DNA of 64,000 bases from Pseudomonas viridiflava (GTDB lineage: Bacteria; Pseudomonadota; Gammaproteobacteria; Pseudomonadales; Pseudomonadaceae): assembly GCF_900580865.1 (NCBI RefSeq), contig NZ_UTBZ01000228.1:1-64000 (forward strand), in the 5' to 3' direction. Position 1 is the first letter of the stretch. Every line of letters starts with the position of its first letter. The position numbers and the translations under genes were made by a program. A model generated the notes under the pieces. The model was not told where the DNA came from and searched no databases. It was given only the letters and a program-made list of their open reading frames with translations. Shown here in pieces: positions 34,932 to 42,516 of this stretch.

Positions 34932-35480
34932 TTACCAGCCTGTCGCGAGATAGGACTTGCAGAGTCTGTCCATAAAAGAGGTGTCCTGAATCGCCGGCCC
35001 GACAGAGGCCGTTTTTTGCCGGCGGCGTTTTTTCTTGCCTTTGACGACCACTTTCGCCTCGCCGCTTTCGAGCTCTACCCTGCGAATTTTTTCGATGTCC
35101 GTTTCAGGACTCAAGGTCATTTCACTCTTCATCTCGCCCTCTGGCGACAGAAAGCGAAACCTGACTCGGGTCGCCGCCGCTTCGCCGCTTTCGCCCTCGG
35201 CAATCAGCTCCATGGAATGACCGCTTGCCTCCGTGCGATGACCCCAGGCAAACATTCGCATCATGTCGACGGTTACGTTGGCCATGAATGCCTCGATACG
35301 CGCAACCATGTCCTGATTATCGGCACGCTCGCCGCTCAGTCGTTGCACATTGTGGAAACGATCGACGCTTGCCCGGTAAACCGGCACGCTGCCCACGCCA
35401 TCATAAAATCCGACAATGTGCCCTTCGACAGTGTTCGCGCACTCGCCCCGTGACTTAGCCATTACTTGCATAAAACGCAT
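34932..35480 (-). CDS. Unknown protein with basic C-terminal tract (182 aa)
   Basis: I do not recognise this protein. It starts MRFMQVMAKSRGECANTVEG and has no signal peptide. The first 130 residues look alpha/beta, with VTVDMMRMFAWGHRTE in the middle. A strongly basic tract (KVVVKGKKKRRRQK) follows and the protein ends in FMDRLCKSYLATGW. AAGGA lies upstream of ATG 35480; the frame extends to 35555 without a better start. It is a single gene, convergent with the MoxR/VWA pair, upstream of pxpC but on the same strand as it. A nucleic-acid or membrane-surface role would fit the basic tract, but this is a guess. Confidence 0.65.
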   Translation of the reverse strand: MRFMQVMAKSRGECANTVEGHIVGFYDGVGSVPVYRASVDRFHNVQRLSGERADNQDMVARIEAFMANVTVDMMRMFAWGHRTEASGHSMELIAEGESGEAAATRVRFRFLSPEGEMKSEMTLSPETDIEKIRRVELESGEAKVVVKGKKKRRRQKTASVGPAIQDTSFMDRLCKSYLATGW

Positions 35481-35598
35481 CTGTAACTTCCTTGTAAAAG
35501 ATGAAGACCGATAGTTCCACACCCTCTCGACAAGTGATGTAGGGCGACTTACCAAAGCGCCCGGAAATGTCTCGGTCTTCAGTCCGAAGCACGGACAA

Positions 35599-36516
35599 TT
35601 ACAAGTAGGACTTCAGGTAGCGTATATGGTCTCGCCATGCACGCTCTTGCATGACAGGTGTGAATCGCACTTCGTTACCCGGCAGATGCTGCGCCAGCCG
35701 CGCCAGCGCCAATGGCGTCAACGCCCCTAACCGTGGATACCCGCCAATGGTCTGGCGATCATTGAGCAGCACGATCGGCTGGCCGTCCGGCGGCACCTGC
35801 ACTGCACCGAGCGGAATCCCTTCGGAAATCATCGGTTGCCCCTGATAGTGCAAGGCGCTACCCAACAATCGAATGCCCATGCGATCAGCGCGACTGTCCA
35901 GCGACCAAGCCGTGTTGAACACGTCAAACAGACTCTGCCCACTGAACTGGCCGATCTGTGCGCCGAGCACCAGATCCAGCGGCGCAGTCGATTGCAAATC
36001 CGGCCGTAATGCCAAAGGCACTTCGCGCAGCAACAGCGATTCACCGCGATAGCTCAGCGCCGCCCCCTTGGCCAACGGCAAGCCCATGCCATCAAGTCCA
36101 CCAAGCTCTTCGCGGACAACCGTGGCGCTACTGCCCAACACCTGCGGCGCATCGAAACCACCGGGCGCTGCCAGGTAAGCCCGGGCACCGAGCAACGGCT
36201 GAGTGAGGCGCAACGTCTGCCCTTTGCCCAACTTGAAACTGCGCCACGGCGCCAGCGGCTGACCGTCGATCTGCGCGCTAAGATCTGCCCCGGCCAGCGC
36301 CAGCAAGCAATCGTCCTCGGCGATTACGGCAAAGCCGCCAAGCGTGACCTCAATCACCGGCACATCAAGCGCATTGCCGAGCAACCAATTGGCCCAGCTC
36401 ATCGAACACCAATCCGCCGCGCCGCCCTGAGTGACGCCTAGATGCCGCACGCCGAAACGCCCTGCGTCCTGCAACAGGCACAGCGGCGTACTCGCCTCAA
36501 TTGTCAGTCGGCTCAT
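35599..36516 (-). CDS. pxpC: 5-oxoprolinase subunit C
   Basis: A biotin-dependent carboxylase-like domain of the KipA/PxpC family: TPLCLLQDAGRFGVRHLGVT at the N-terminus, then GGAADWCSMSWANWLLGN and PPDGQPIVLLNDRQTIGGYP. Length 305 fits. With PxpA and PxpB it forms the prokaryotic ATP-dependent 5-oxoprolinase, which opens 5-oxoproline (pyroglutamate) to glutamate. Its start overlaps the pxpB stop by four bases (ATGA), so translation is coupled. Confidence 0.93.
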   Translation of the reverse strand: MSRLTIEASTPLCLLQDAGRFGVRHLGVTQGGAADWCSMSWANWLLGNALDVPVIEVTLGGFAVIAEDDCLLALAGADLSAQIDGQPLAPWRSFKLGKGQTLRLTQPLLGARAYLAAPGGFDAPQVLGSSATVVREELGGLDGMGLPLAKGAALSYRGESLLLREVPLALRPDLQSTAPLDLVLGAQIGQFSGQSLFDVFNTAWSLDSRADRMGIRLLGSALHYQGQPMISEGIPLGAVQVPPDGQPIVLLNDRQTIGGYPRLGALTPLALARLAQHLPGNEVRFTPVMQERAWRDHIRYLKSYL

Positions 36517-37217
36517 GCCAGTGTCTCCAGTGGCGAGTCATCGCCGCCGAGATTGACGAACTCGGCATGACTGACCGCTTCGAATCGCACCGTGTCGCCG
36601 GGTTGCATCAGGCTGTAGCCATCGCGATTGCGGTCGAACAACCTGGCCGGGGTGCGGCCGATCAGGTTCCAGCCGCCGGGAGAAACCACCGGGTAGGCCG
36701 CCGTCTGCCGTTCGGCAATGCCGACACTGCCGGCAGCGACTTTCTTGCGTGGCGTATACAGCCGTGGCGCGGCCAGCACTTCTTCGACCAGCCCCATAAA
36801 CGCGAAACCCGGCGCGAAACCAAGGGCGAATACCTGATATTCACGGCCGCTGTGGCGACGGATCACTTCATCCACCGCCAGACCGCTGCGCTCGGCCAGC
36901 AAAATTAACTCAGGGCCGACACTCAAGTCGTACCAGACCGGCAGCACATGACATTGGCCAGCGGTTTGCGCATTCGGTGACAGGTCGATCAACGCTTCGG
37001 CGATCAATTCCCGCGCCTGACTCGGACTCAATGCGGTCAAATCGTAATGCACCATCAACGTCGTATAAGACGGCACCAGATCGATGAGTTGCTCACCGAA
37101 TACCGCACGCAAACGCTCACTGGCAGCGAGCATCCACGGCATGTTGGCTTCGGCGATTTCATCGAACAGACGCAGCATCAGGCAATCCAGTGCCACCACT
37201 TCAATCCTTGGGTTCAT
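36513..37217 (-). CDS. pxpB: 5-oxoprolinase subunit B (KipI family)
   Basis: The KipI-type cyclophilin-like domain is seen in VWYDLSVGPELILLAERSGL, FALGFAPGFAFMGLVEEVL and PRKKVAAGSVGIAERQTAAY. The length of 234 matches PxpB. The frame is open upstream within pxpA, but homology starts at ATG 37217, which overlaps the end of pxpA by four bases. It sits between pxpA and pxpC as in most bacteria. Confidence 0.93.
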   Translation of the reverse strand: MNPRIEVVALDCLMLRLFDEIAEANMPWMLAASERLRAVFGEQLIDLVPSYTTLMVHYDLTALSPSQARELIAEALIDLSPNAQTAGQCHVLPVWYDLSVGPELILLAERSGLAVDEVIRRHSGREYQVFALGFAPGFAFMGLVEEVLAAPRLYTPRKKVAAGSVGIAERQTAAYPVVSPGGWNLIGRTPARLFDRNRDGYSLMQPGDTVRFEAVSHAEFVNLGGDDSPLETLA

Positions 37218-37966
37218 GAGGCGCTCTGCTGATTCAAGGCTTCGCGAATGCGTTGCACGGCGGCCACCGAACTGGCGTTGTCGCCGTGTACGCAGAGGGT
37301 GTTGGCGTGCAGGCGCAAGGCGCTGCCGTCGCTGGCGCTGAGGTTGTCGCCACGGGCAATGGTCAGGGCTTGCTCGATGATTTTTTCCGGGTCGTGATGT
37401 ACCGCGCCCGGCAATTGTCGTGAAACCAGTTTGCCGGCGTTGTCGTAGGCGCGGTCGGCGAAGGCTTCGAACCATAAGGTCACGCCGTACTCATCGCCGA
37501 TCTGCTGCGCAGCGGCGTTGTCGCGAGTGGCCATCAACATCAACGGCAGGCTGCGGTCGTAAGCGGCCACCGCCTGAATCACCGCACGCAGTTGCGCGGG
37601 GTTGGCCATCATGTCGTTGTACATCGCGCCGTGAGGTTTGACGTAACTGACGCGCCCGCCCTGCGCCTTGCAAATGCCGTCGAGCGCGCCGATCTGGTAA
37701 TGCAGGATGTCTTGCAGCTCTTGCGCCGAATACGCCATGGAGCGGCGGCCGAAACCGACCAGATCCTGATAGGCCGGGTGTGCGCCGATCTGCACACCGT
37801 GGCTCAACGCCAGGCTGACGGTCTTGCGCATGATGCTCGGGTCGCCGGCGTGGAAGCCGCAAGCCACGTTGGCGCAATCGATGAAGGGCATGACCTCGGC
37901 ATCCAGACCCATGGTCCAGCTGCCGAAGCTCTCGCCAATGTCGCAGTTCAATAGCAGGCGGCTCAC
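37214..37966 (-). CDS. pxpA: 5-oxoprolinase subunit A (LamB/YcsF family)
   Basis: The N-terminus LLLNCDIGESFGSW, the segment IDCANVACGFHAGDPSIMRKT and the PHGAMYNDM motif identify the family. Conserved Asp and His residues line the expected active site. The frame starts at GTG 37975, but AGGAG is better spaced for the GTG at 37966, giving 250 residues (E. coli 244). It is the first of three coupled pxp genes, downstream of an MFS transporter gene. Confidence 0.93.
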   Translation of the reverse strand: MSRLLLNCDIGESFGSWTMGLDAEVMPFIDCANVACGFHAGDPSIMRKTVSLALSHGVQIGAHPAYQDLVGFGRRSMAYSAQELQDILHYQIGALDGICKAQGGRVSYVKPHGAMYNDMMANPAQLRAVIQAVAAYDRSLPLMLMATRDNAAAQQIGDEYGVTLWFEAFADRAYDNAGKLVSRQLPGAVHHDPEKIIEQALTIARGDNLSASDGSALRLHANTLCVHGDNASSVAAVQRIREALNQQSAS

Positions 37967-38028
37967 GGTGAACACTCCTGTAGGTGCTTGTCTTTTTATC
38001 TGTAGGACTGTGCTTCGCAGGTTATCAG

Positions 38029-39315
38029 TTACTGCGCATCAAGTTGCTTGCCACGGGTTTCCGGCAGGCTCAATGCCGCGATAATCACCACGCCGTAAGA
38101 CACCGCAGCAAATGCACCAATGCCGACGCTCAACGGTACTTTCTGGCTAAGCAGACCGATCAGCAGCGGAAACAACGCCGCCAGCGCCCGACCGATGTTG
38201 TAGCAGAAGCCCTGCCCCGAACCGCGAATTCGTGTAGGAAACAGCTCAGTGAGAAACGCGCCCATACCACTGAAAATTCCCGAGGCGAAGAAGCCCAGAG
38301 GGAAGCCCAGCCACAGCATCACGCCGTTGCTCACCGGCAACTGCGTATAGAGCAGAACGATGGTGAACGAGCCGACCGCAAACAGTATGAAGTTCTTTTT
38401 CCGCCCCAGCAGGTCAGTCAGATAAGCGCTGATCACATAACCGACGTAAGACCCGACAATCACCATCGCCAGATAACCGCCGGTGCCGAGTACGCTCAAA
38501 CCGCGTTCGTTTTTCAGAAAGGTCGGCAGCCAGGAAGTAATCGCGTAATAGCCGCCCAGCGCGCCAGTGGTCAGCAGCGAAGCGCGAAACGTGGTGAAGA
38601 GCATGCCGGGCGCGAAGATTTCGTAGAACTTTGATTGGTTCTCTGGCGTTTGCTGCGCCTTGGCCTCGCGGTAAATCTCCGGATCCTTCACCAGTCGACG
38701 GACGAAAATCACGAAAATCGCCGGTACGATGCCGAGGATGAACAGCGCGCGCCAGGCGTCTTCCGGCGGCAACACCGAGAACAGCAGCGCATACAGAATC
38801 GCCGTCAGCCCCCAGCCCAGCGCCCAACCGGATTGCACCATGCCCACCGCTTTGCCACGGTCCTTGGCGCGGATCACCTCACCGATCAGCACCGCGCCGG
38901 CGGTCCATTCGCCGCCGAAACCGAAGCCCATCAACGTCCGGGCGATCAACAGTTGTTCATAGTTTTGCGCGAAGCCGCAGAGGAAGGTGAAGAAGGCGAA
39001 CCACAGCACCGTCAGTTGCAGGGTGCGCACGCGGCCGATGCGGTCAGAAAGAATTCCGGCAACCCAACCGCCGATGGCCGAAGCAATCAACGTGCTGGTG
39101 TGGATCAGCCCCGCTTCGCCAGTGGTGATGCCCCACATCGCAATCAGCGTCGGCACGACGAAGCTGAGCATCTGCGTGTCCATGCCGTCCAGACCGTAGC
39201 CGATCTTGCAGCTCCAGAACGTACGGCGCTCCTGCTGATTGATGTTGCGATACCAGTCAAACGGCCCGGGACGCGCCGTTGCCGTGGATGCATCTAGGGT
39301 GTCGGGAGCACGCAT
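38029..39315 (-). CDS. MFS transporter, probably for 5-oxoproline or a related acid (428 aa)
   Basis: Twelve predicted membrane helices. The MFS signature between helices 2 and 3 is GILSDRIGRVRTLQL, and a related loop follows in the second half. A cytoplasmic N-terminal extension contains FDWYRNINQQERRTFWSCKI, typical of the metabolite/sialate:H+ symporter branch. It is 62 bases upstream of pxpA on the same strand, so it likely supplies substrate for the 5-oxoprolinase. The substrate is inferred from context. Confidence 0.85.
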   Translation of the reverse strand: MRAPDTLDASTATARPGPFDWYRNINQQERRTFWSCKIGYGLDGMDTQMLSFVVPTLIAMWGITTGEAGLIHTSTLIASAIGGWVAGILSDRIGRVRTLQLTVLWFAFFTFLCGFAQNYEQLLIARTLMGFGFGGEWTAGAVLIGEVIRAKDRGKAVGMVQSGWALGWGLTAILYALLFSVLPPEDAWRALFILGIVPAIFVIFVRRLVKDPEIYREAKAQQTPENQSKFYEIFAPGMLFTTFRASLLTTGALGGYYAITSWLPTFLKNERGLSVLGTGGYLAMVIVGSYVGYVISAYLTDLLGRKKNFILFAVGSFTIVLLYTQLPVSNGVMLWLGFPLGFFASGIFSGMGAFLTELFPTRIRGSGQGFCYNIGRALAALFPLLIGLLSQKVPLSVGIGAFAAVSYGVVIIAALSLPETRGKQLDAQ

Positions 39316-39474
39316 GGCTTATCTCCGCAGGTTTTTTATTGGTCTTGTTCGTAGCCCCGACGACGCCTATCGTGGGGACCGGATGCGTCGATTTTTCGTC
39401 GCGCGGCCCTGCTGCGTCCAACGAATAAAACCCCGCCTTAGCCATAAGAAAAATTTGTCACCCGAGCCTTGCCC

Positions 39475-40389
39475 ATGAACCTGAAGTTTCTCGAGACCTT
39501 TGTCTGGGTCGCCCGACTGAAGAGTTTTCGCCTGACCGCCGACAAGCTGTTCACCACCCAGGCCTCGATTTCCAGCCGCATCGCGGTACTGGAAGGTGAG
39601 CTGGGGGTGAAGCTGTTTTTGCGCGATTCACGCGGTGTCAGCCTGACGCCCGAAGGGCTGAAAGTGCTGGAGTATGCCGAGCAGATGCTCGACACCATGT
39701 CAGCGCTGAAACAGTCGATCGAGACCCGCTCGAGCAAAGTCGGCCGCGTGCGCATCGGCGTGATGGACACGGTGATTCACACCTGGCTCAGCCCGTTGGT
39801 GGCGCAGATGACCGATCTGTATCCGCGGGTGGAAATCGAGCTGGTGGCGGATACCTCACTGAACCTCTGCGATCAGCTGCAAAAAGGCTTTCTCGACATC
39901 GTTCTGCAAACCGATCTGATCCGCCATGAAAGCGTGCGCAGTCTGGAGCTGGCCAGCCATCCGCTGGGCTGGATCGTCGCAAGCAATTCTATCTACAACC
40001 GCGATTACGCCGACCTCGCCGAACTGGCGCAGGAGCGGATCATCACCTACTCGAAAAACTCCCGGCCGCATCAGGACCTTCTGGCGCTGATGCAGGCCAA
40101 CGGTGTGCTGGCGCCACGCTTGAACTGCGTGAATTCGGTGTCGGCGATCACGCGGTTGTTACGCGATGGTTTTGGGGTTGGCGTGCTGCCGCCGGTGCTG
40201 GTGGCTGAGGAATTGGCGCGGGGGGAATTGACGTTGTTGGCCATTGATCAACGGCCACCGAATCTGCAGGTGGTGGTGTCGTGGCGGGTGGGGGTTGAGT
40301 GGGTCGAGGAGATTGTGACGCTGTGTCAGCAGGTGTTAACCGGATATGCGCATAAGGTCGGGGATGGATACGTGGTTTTAAACCCCTGA
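39475..40389 (+). CDS. LysR-family regulator of the pxp module (304 aa)
   Basis: The winged helix-turn-helix is at the N-terminus (FVWVARLKSFRLTADKLFTT, then QASISSRIAVLEGELGVKLF), followed by a substrate-binding-like domain. It is divergent from the MFS-pxpABC operon, with a 159-base gap (39316-39474) that should hold the operator. This arrangement is usual for a LysR regulator and its target. The inducer may be 5-oxoproline. ATG 39475 is chosen over TTG 39469 just upstream. Confidence 0.88.
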   Translation: MNLKFLETFVWVARLKSFRLTADKLFTTQASISSRIAVLEGELGVKLFLRDSRGVSLTPEGLKVLEYAEQMLDTMSALKQSIETRSSKVGRVRIGVMDTVIHTWLSPLVAQMTDLYPRVEIELVADTSLNLCDQLQKGFLDIVLQTDLIRHESVRSLELASHPLGWIVASNSIYNRDYADLAELAQERIITYSKNSRPHQDLLALMQANGVLAPRLNCVNSVSAITRLLRDGFGVGVLPPVLVAEELARGELTLLAIDQRPPNLQVVVSWRVGVEWVEEIVTLCQQVLTGYAHKVGDGYVVLNP

Positions 40390-40395
40390 AAATCA

Positions 40396-40436
40396 AAAGA
40401 TCAAGAGATCGTCCGATCTCTTGATCTTTGGTTTTT
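40396..40436. terminator. Strong bidirectional terminator
   Basis: A perfect 16-base inverted repeat, AAAGATCAAGAGATCG and its complement, with only two bases between, followed by a T-rich tail (GGTTTTTAC) on the plus strand and TTTTGATTTT on the minus strand. It lies between convergent genes and overlaps the last codon of the DUF2937 gene. Confidence 0.85.
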
Positions 40437-40977
40437 ACAATCCGCGCACGTCGCGGTCTTCGATCGGCCGGCTCTGGCGCAAACGTCGGCCACCGAGAAC
40501 AACCCAATCGATCAAGCGGAACAGGCACTCGATGCCAAACGACAGCAGCAACGCGCCGCTCATGCCCCAGATCATCGCTTCGGGGGTCAGCAGGATCTGG
40601 TAGCTGTAACCGTTCCAGGTTTCCTTGCGAATATCCGGATCAGCCGCCAGCACCACTTGCAAGAAGCGGATGTACCAAGGCCCTTGCATCGCCTGGAACT
40701 GCTTGTCCAGCGCGATCTGACGGCTGAGCAAAGTGCTCAGGCTGTCGGCATCGCTGCGAAACACCGGGTCTTCACTGGCGCGGTAATGCGCGACCAGCGC
40801 CTGCATATCGCCCTTGAAAAACTGCTCGGCGGTGCCCTGAAAACCGCGCAGGCCAGTCTGCGCCTCGATCAGGTGCGCCTCGACACGTTTGGCGTAATCG
40901 TTGATGAAACCCGGCACCTGGACACCGATCAACAGGCCTGCCGCAAACAACACCAGCCGTACATAACTGAGCAACAT
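40435..40977 (-). CDS. DUF2937-like membrane protein (180 aa)
   Basis: A hydrophobic N-terminal helix (LVLFAAGLLIGVQVPGFIND), a long helical middle (KRVEAHLIEAQTGLRGFQGT) and a C-terminal helix (LTPEAMIWGMSGALLLSFGI) give two membrane anchors with a periplasmic or cytoplasmic domain of about 120 residues. This fits the DUF2937 family. AAGGA is spaced for ATG 40977; a TTG three codons earlier is less likely. It lies 12 bases downstream of the glutamine amidotransferase gene. The role is unknown. Confidence 0.75.
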   Translation of the reverse strand: MLLSYVRLVLFAAGLLIGVQVPGFINDYAKRVEAHLIEAQTGLRGFQGTAEQFFKGDMQALVAHYRASEDPVFRSDADSLSTLLSRQIALDKQFQAMQGPWYIRFLQVVLAADPDIRKETWNGYSYQILLTPEAMIWGMSGALLLSFGIECLFRLIDWVVLGGRRLRQSRPIEDRDVRGL

Positions 40978-40989
40978 GGGGTGCAATCC

Positions 40990-41766
40990 TTATTCGGTCT
41001 TGCCTTGGCTGACGCATTCGCCGCGTCGCCACAGGCTCCATTGGCCCGGTTCGTAGCGGGTCCAGGTTTCGTTTTCGGTCAAAGGCTCAGTGGCGATCAC
41101 CGTCACTACGTCGTTGGGCGTGGTTTCCGCCTGAAAATCGACAATGACATCGACGTCCTTCAGTCGCGCCGGGCCGAACGGTGCGCGCCGGGTGATCTGT
41201 GCGAGTTTGGTCGAGCAATAGCAGAACAGCCAGTCGCCATCGCTGAGCAGGCAGTTGAACACGCCTTTGCTGCGGTATTCGGCGCACGCGGCGACCAGAT
41301 CCGGCAACAGTTCTTCTATATCGACCGGCTCCGGGAATGCTGCACGCACACGGTTGAGCAAATCGCAAAACGCCGACTCGCTGTCGGTATCGCCGACCGG
41401 TCGGTAAAAACTTTTGATCGGGGTGAAATCGGCGAGCTGGCCGTTGTGCGCAAAGCACCAGTTGCGACCCCACAGTTCGCGGACGAACGGGTGAGTGTTG
41501 GACAGGCAGACCTTGCCGACGTTAGCCTGGCGAATGTGGCCGATGACCACTTCGCTTTTGATCGGATAGCGCTGCACCAGATTGGCGACTTCCGACTCGC
41601 AACTCGCCGCCGGATCCTGAAACAGCCGTAAGCCACGGCCTTCATAAAAGGCGATGCCCCAACCGTCGCGGTGCGGCCCGGTACGACCGCCACGCTGCAT
41701 CAGGCCGGTGAAGCTGAACACGATATCGGTCGGCACGTTGGCACTCATGCCCAGTAATTCACACAT
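40990..41766 (-). CDS. Class II glutamine amidotransferase (YafJ-like), 258 aa
   Basis: The protein starts MCELLGMSANVPT: after removal of Met, Cys2 is the N-terminal nucleophile. RRGGRTGPHRDGWG-like sequence (GGRTGPHRDGWGIAF), FAHNGQLADF and GDTDSESAF are the family motifs for the glutaminase site. No second synthetase domain is present, so the acceptor of the ammonia is unknown. It is the middle gene of a three-gene minus-strand cluster with two membrane proteins. Confidence 0.9.
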   Translation of the reverse strand: MCELLGMSANVPTDIVFSFTGLMQRGGRTGPHRDGWGIAFYEGRGLRLFQDPAASCESEVANLVQRYPIKSEVVIGHIRQANVGKVCLSNTHPFVRELWGRNWCFAHNGQLADFTPIKSFYRPVGDTDSESAFCDLLNRVRAAFPEPVDIEELLPDLVAACAEYRSKGVFNCLLSDGDWLFCYCSTKLAQITRRAPFGPARLKDVDVIVDFQAETTPNDVVTVIATEPLTENETWTRYEPGQWSLWRRGECVSQGKTE

Positions 41767-41781
41767 GTGCGGACTCTCGGG

Positions 41782-42270
41782 TTACAGACGCGGCTCGACC
41801 CGCATGCGCTGCGGATTGTTCGGCACTGGCGGGCGGCCATAGCGGTCATCGCCGGCGCCGCCAAACGGTTGATCGTCGTCGCGGTCATCGGCGCGTGCGG
41901 CTGCCTTGGCGGCTTCGGCCTGTTCCCGGCGCGCCTTCGAAGCACGTTCGAGCGGGAAGCGGATCAGCACGAAAATCAGGTAGATGCCGAAAGCGATCAT
42001 GCCGTACATGAACAGATCGGAGACTGCACGCCAGGCGTTGTTGCCAACCTTGAAGGCCAGATCCAGCGCGGTGATGGCGATGGCCGGCGCGACCTTTTCC
42101 TTGACCGGGTCAATGATGGTCGGGCTGAACAGCAACACCGCCATCAACACGCGCAGCGGCTCGCGCAACCAGCGCCACATCCAGGTAGTCAGGCGCATCC
42201 ATACCAACAGGCAGCCCACAGCGGCAAAGGCGTAGAGGCCCCAGGCGATCAGATAGTCGTTCTCGGTCAT
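41782..42270 (-). CDS. Inner-membrane protein of unknown function (162 aa)
   Basis: Two or three membrane helices (LIAWGLYAFAAVGCLLVWMR, VLMAVLLFSPTII and LFMYGMIAFGIYLIFVLIRF) are followed by a charged, Ala/Asp/Arg-rich C-terminal tail (EQAEAAKAAARADDRDDDQP) in the cytoplasm. The start is uncertain. MTENDYLIAWG at 42270 seems best, with ATG 42279 as an alternative. It lies 15 bases upstream of the amidotransferase gene and is probably co-transcribed with it. Confidence 0.7.
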   Translation of the reverse strand: MTENDYLIAWGLYAFAAVGCLLVWMRLTTWMWRWLREPLRVLMAVLLFSPTIIDPVKEKVAPAIAITALDLAFKVGNNAWRAVSDLFMYGMIAFGIYLIFVLIRFPLERASKARREQAEAAKAAARADDRDDDQPFGGAGDDRYGRPPVPNNPQRMRVEPRL

Positions 42271-42363
42271 GGTGTCCATGGCAAGGCAGGCAAAGAGGCG
42301 CTTATAGTAACGACTTTTCGCCCGTGCGGCTTGTCCCAATACCAGACGGCCAGCAGCAAACCC

Positions 42364-42452
42364 TGTGGGAGCGAGCTTGCTCGCGAAAGCGGTGGGTCAG
42401 TGAAACAAATGTCATCTGACCGAACGCCTTCGCGAGCAAGCTCGCTCCCACA
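42364..42452. repeat. Paired REP element, family A, 89 bp
   Basis: The arms TGTGGGAGCGAGCTTGCTCG and the complement. It lies in the 246-base gap between the divergent membrane-protein gene and ptrB, an uncommon upstream position for this repeat. Confidence 0.92.
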
Positions 42453-42516
42453 GGGGGCTGCGGCGGTTTCAAGATCCGCGAAAAACCCTATTCCGTACAT
42501 TGTCCGAGAGCCTTCC

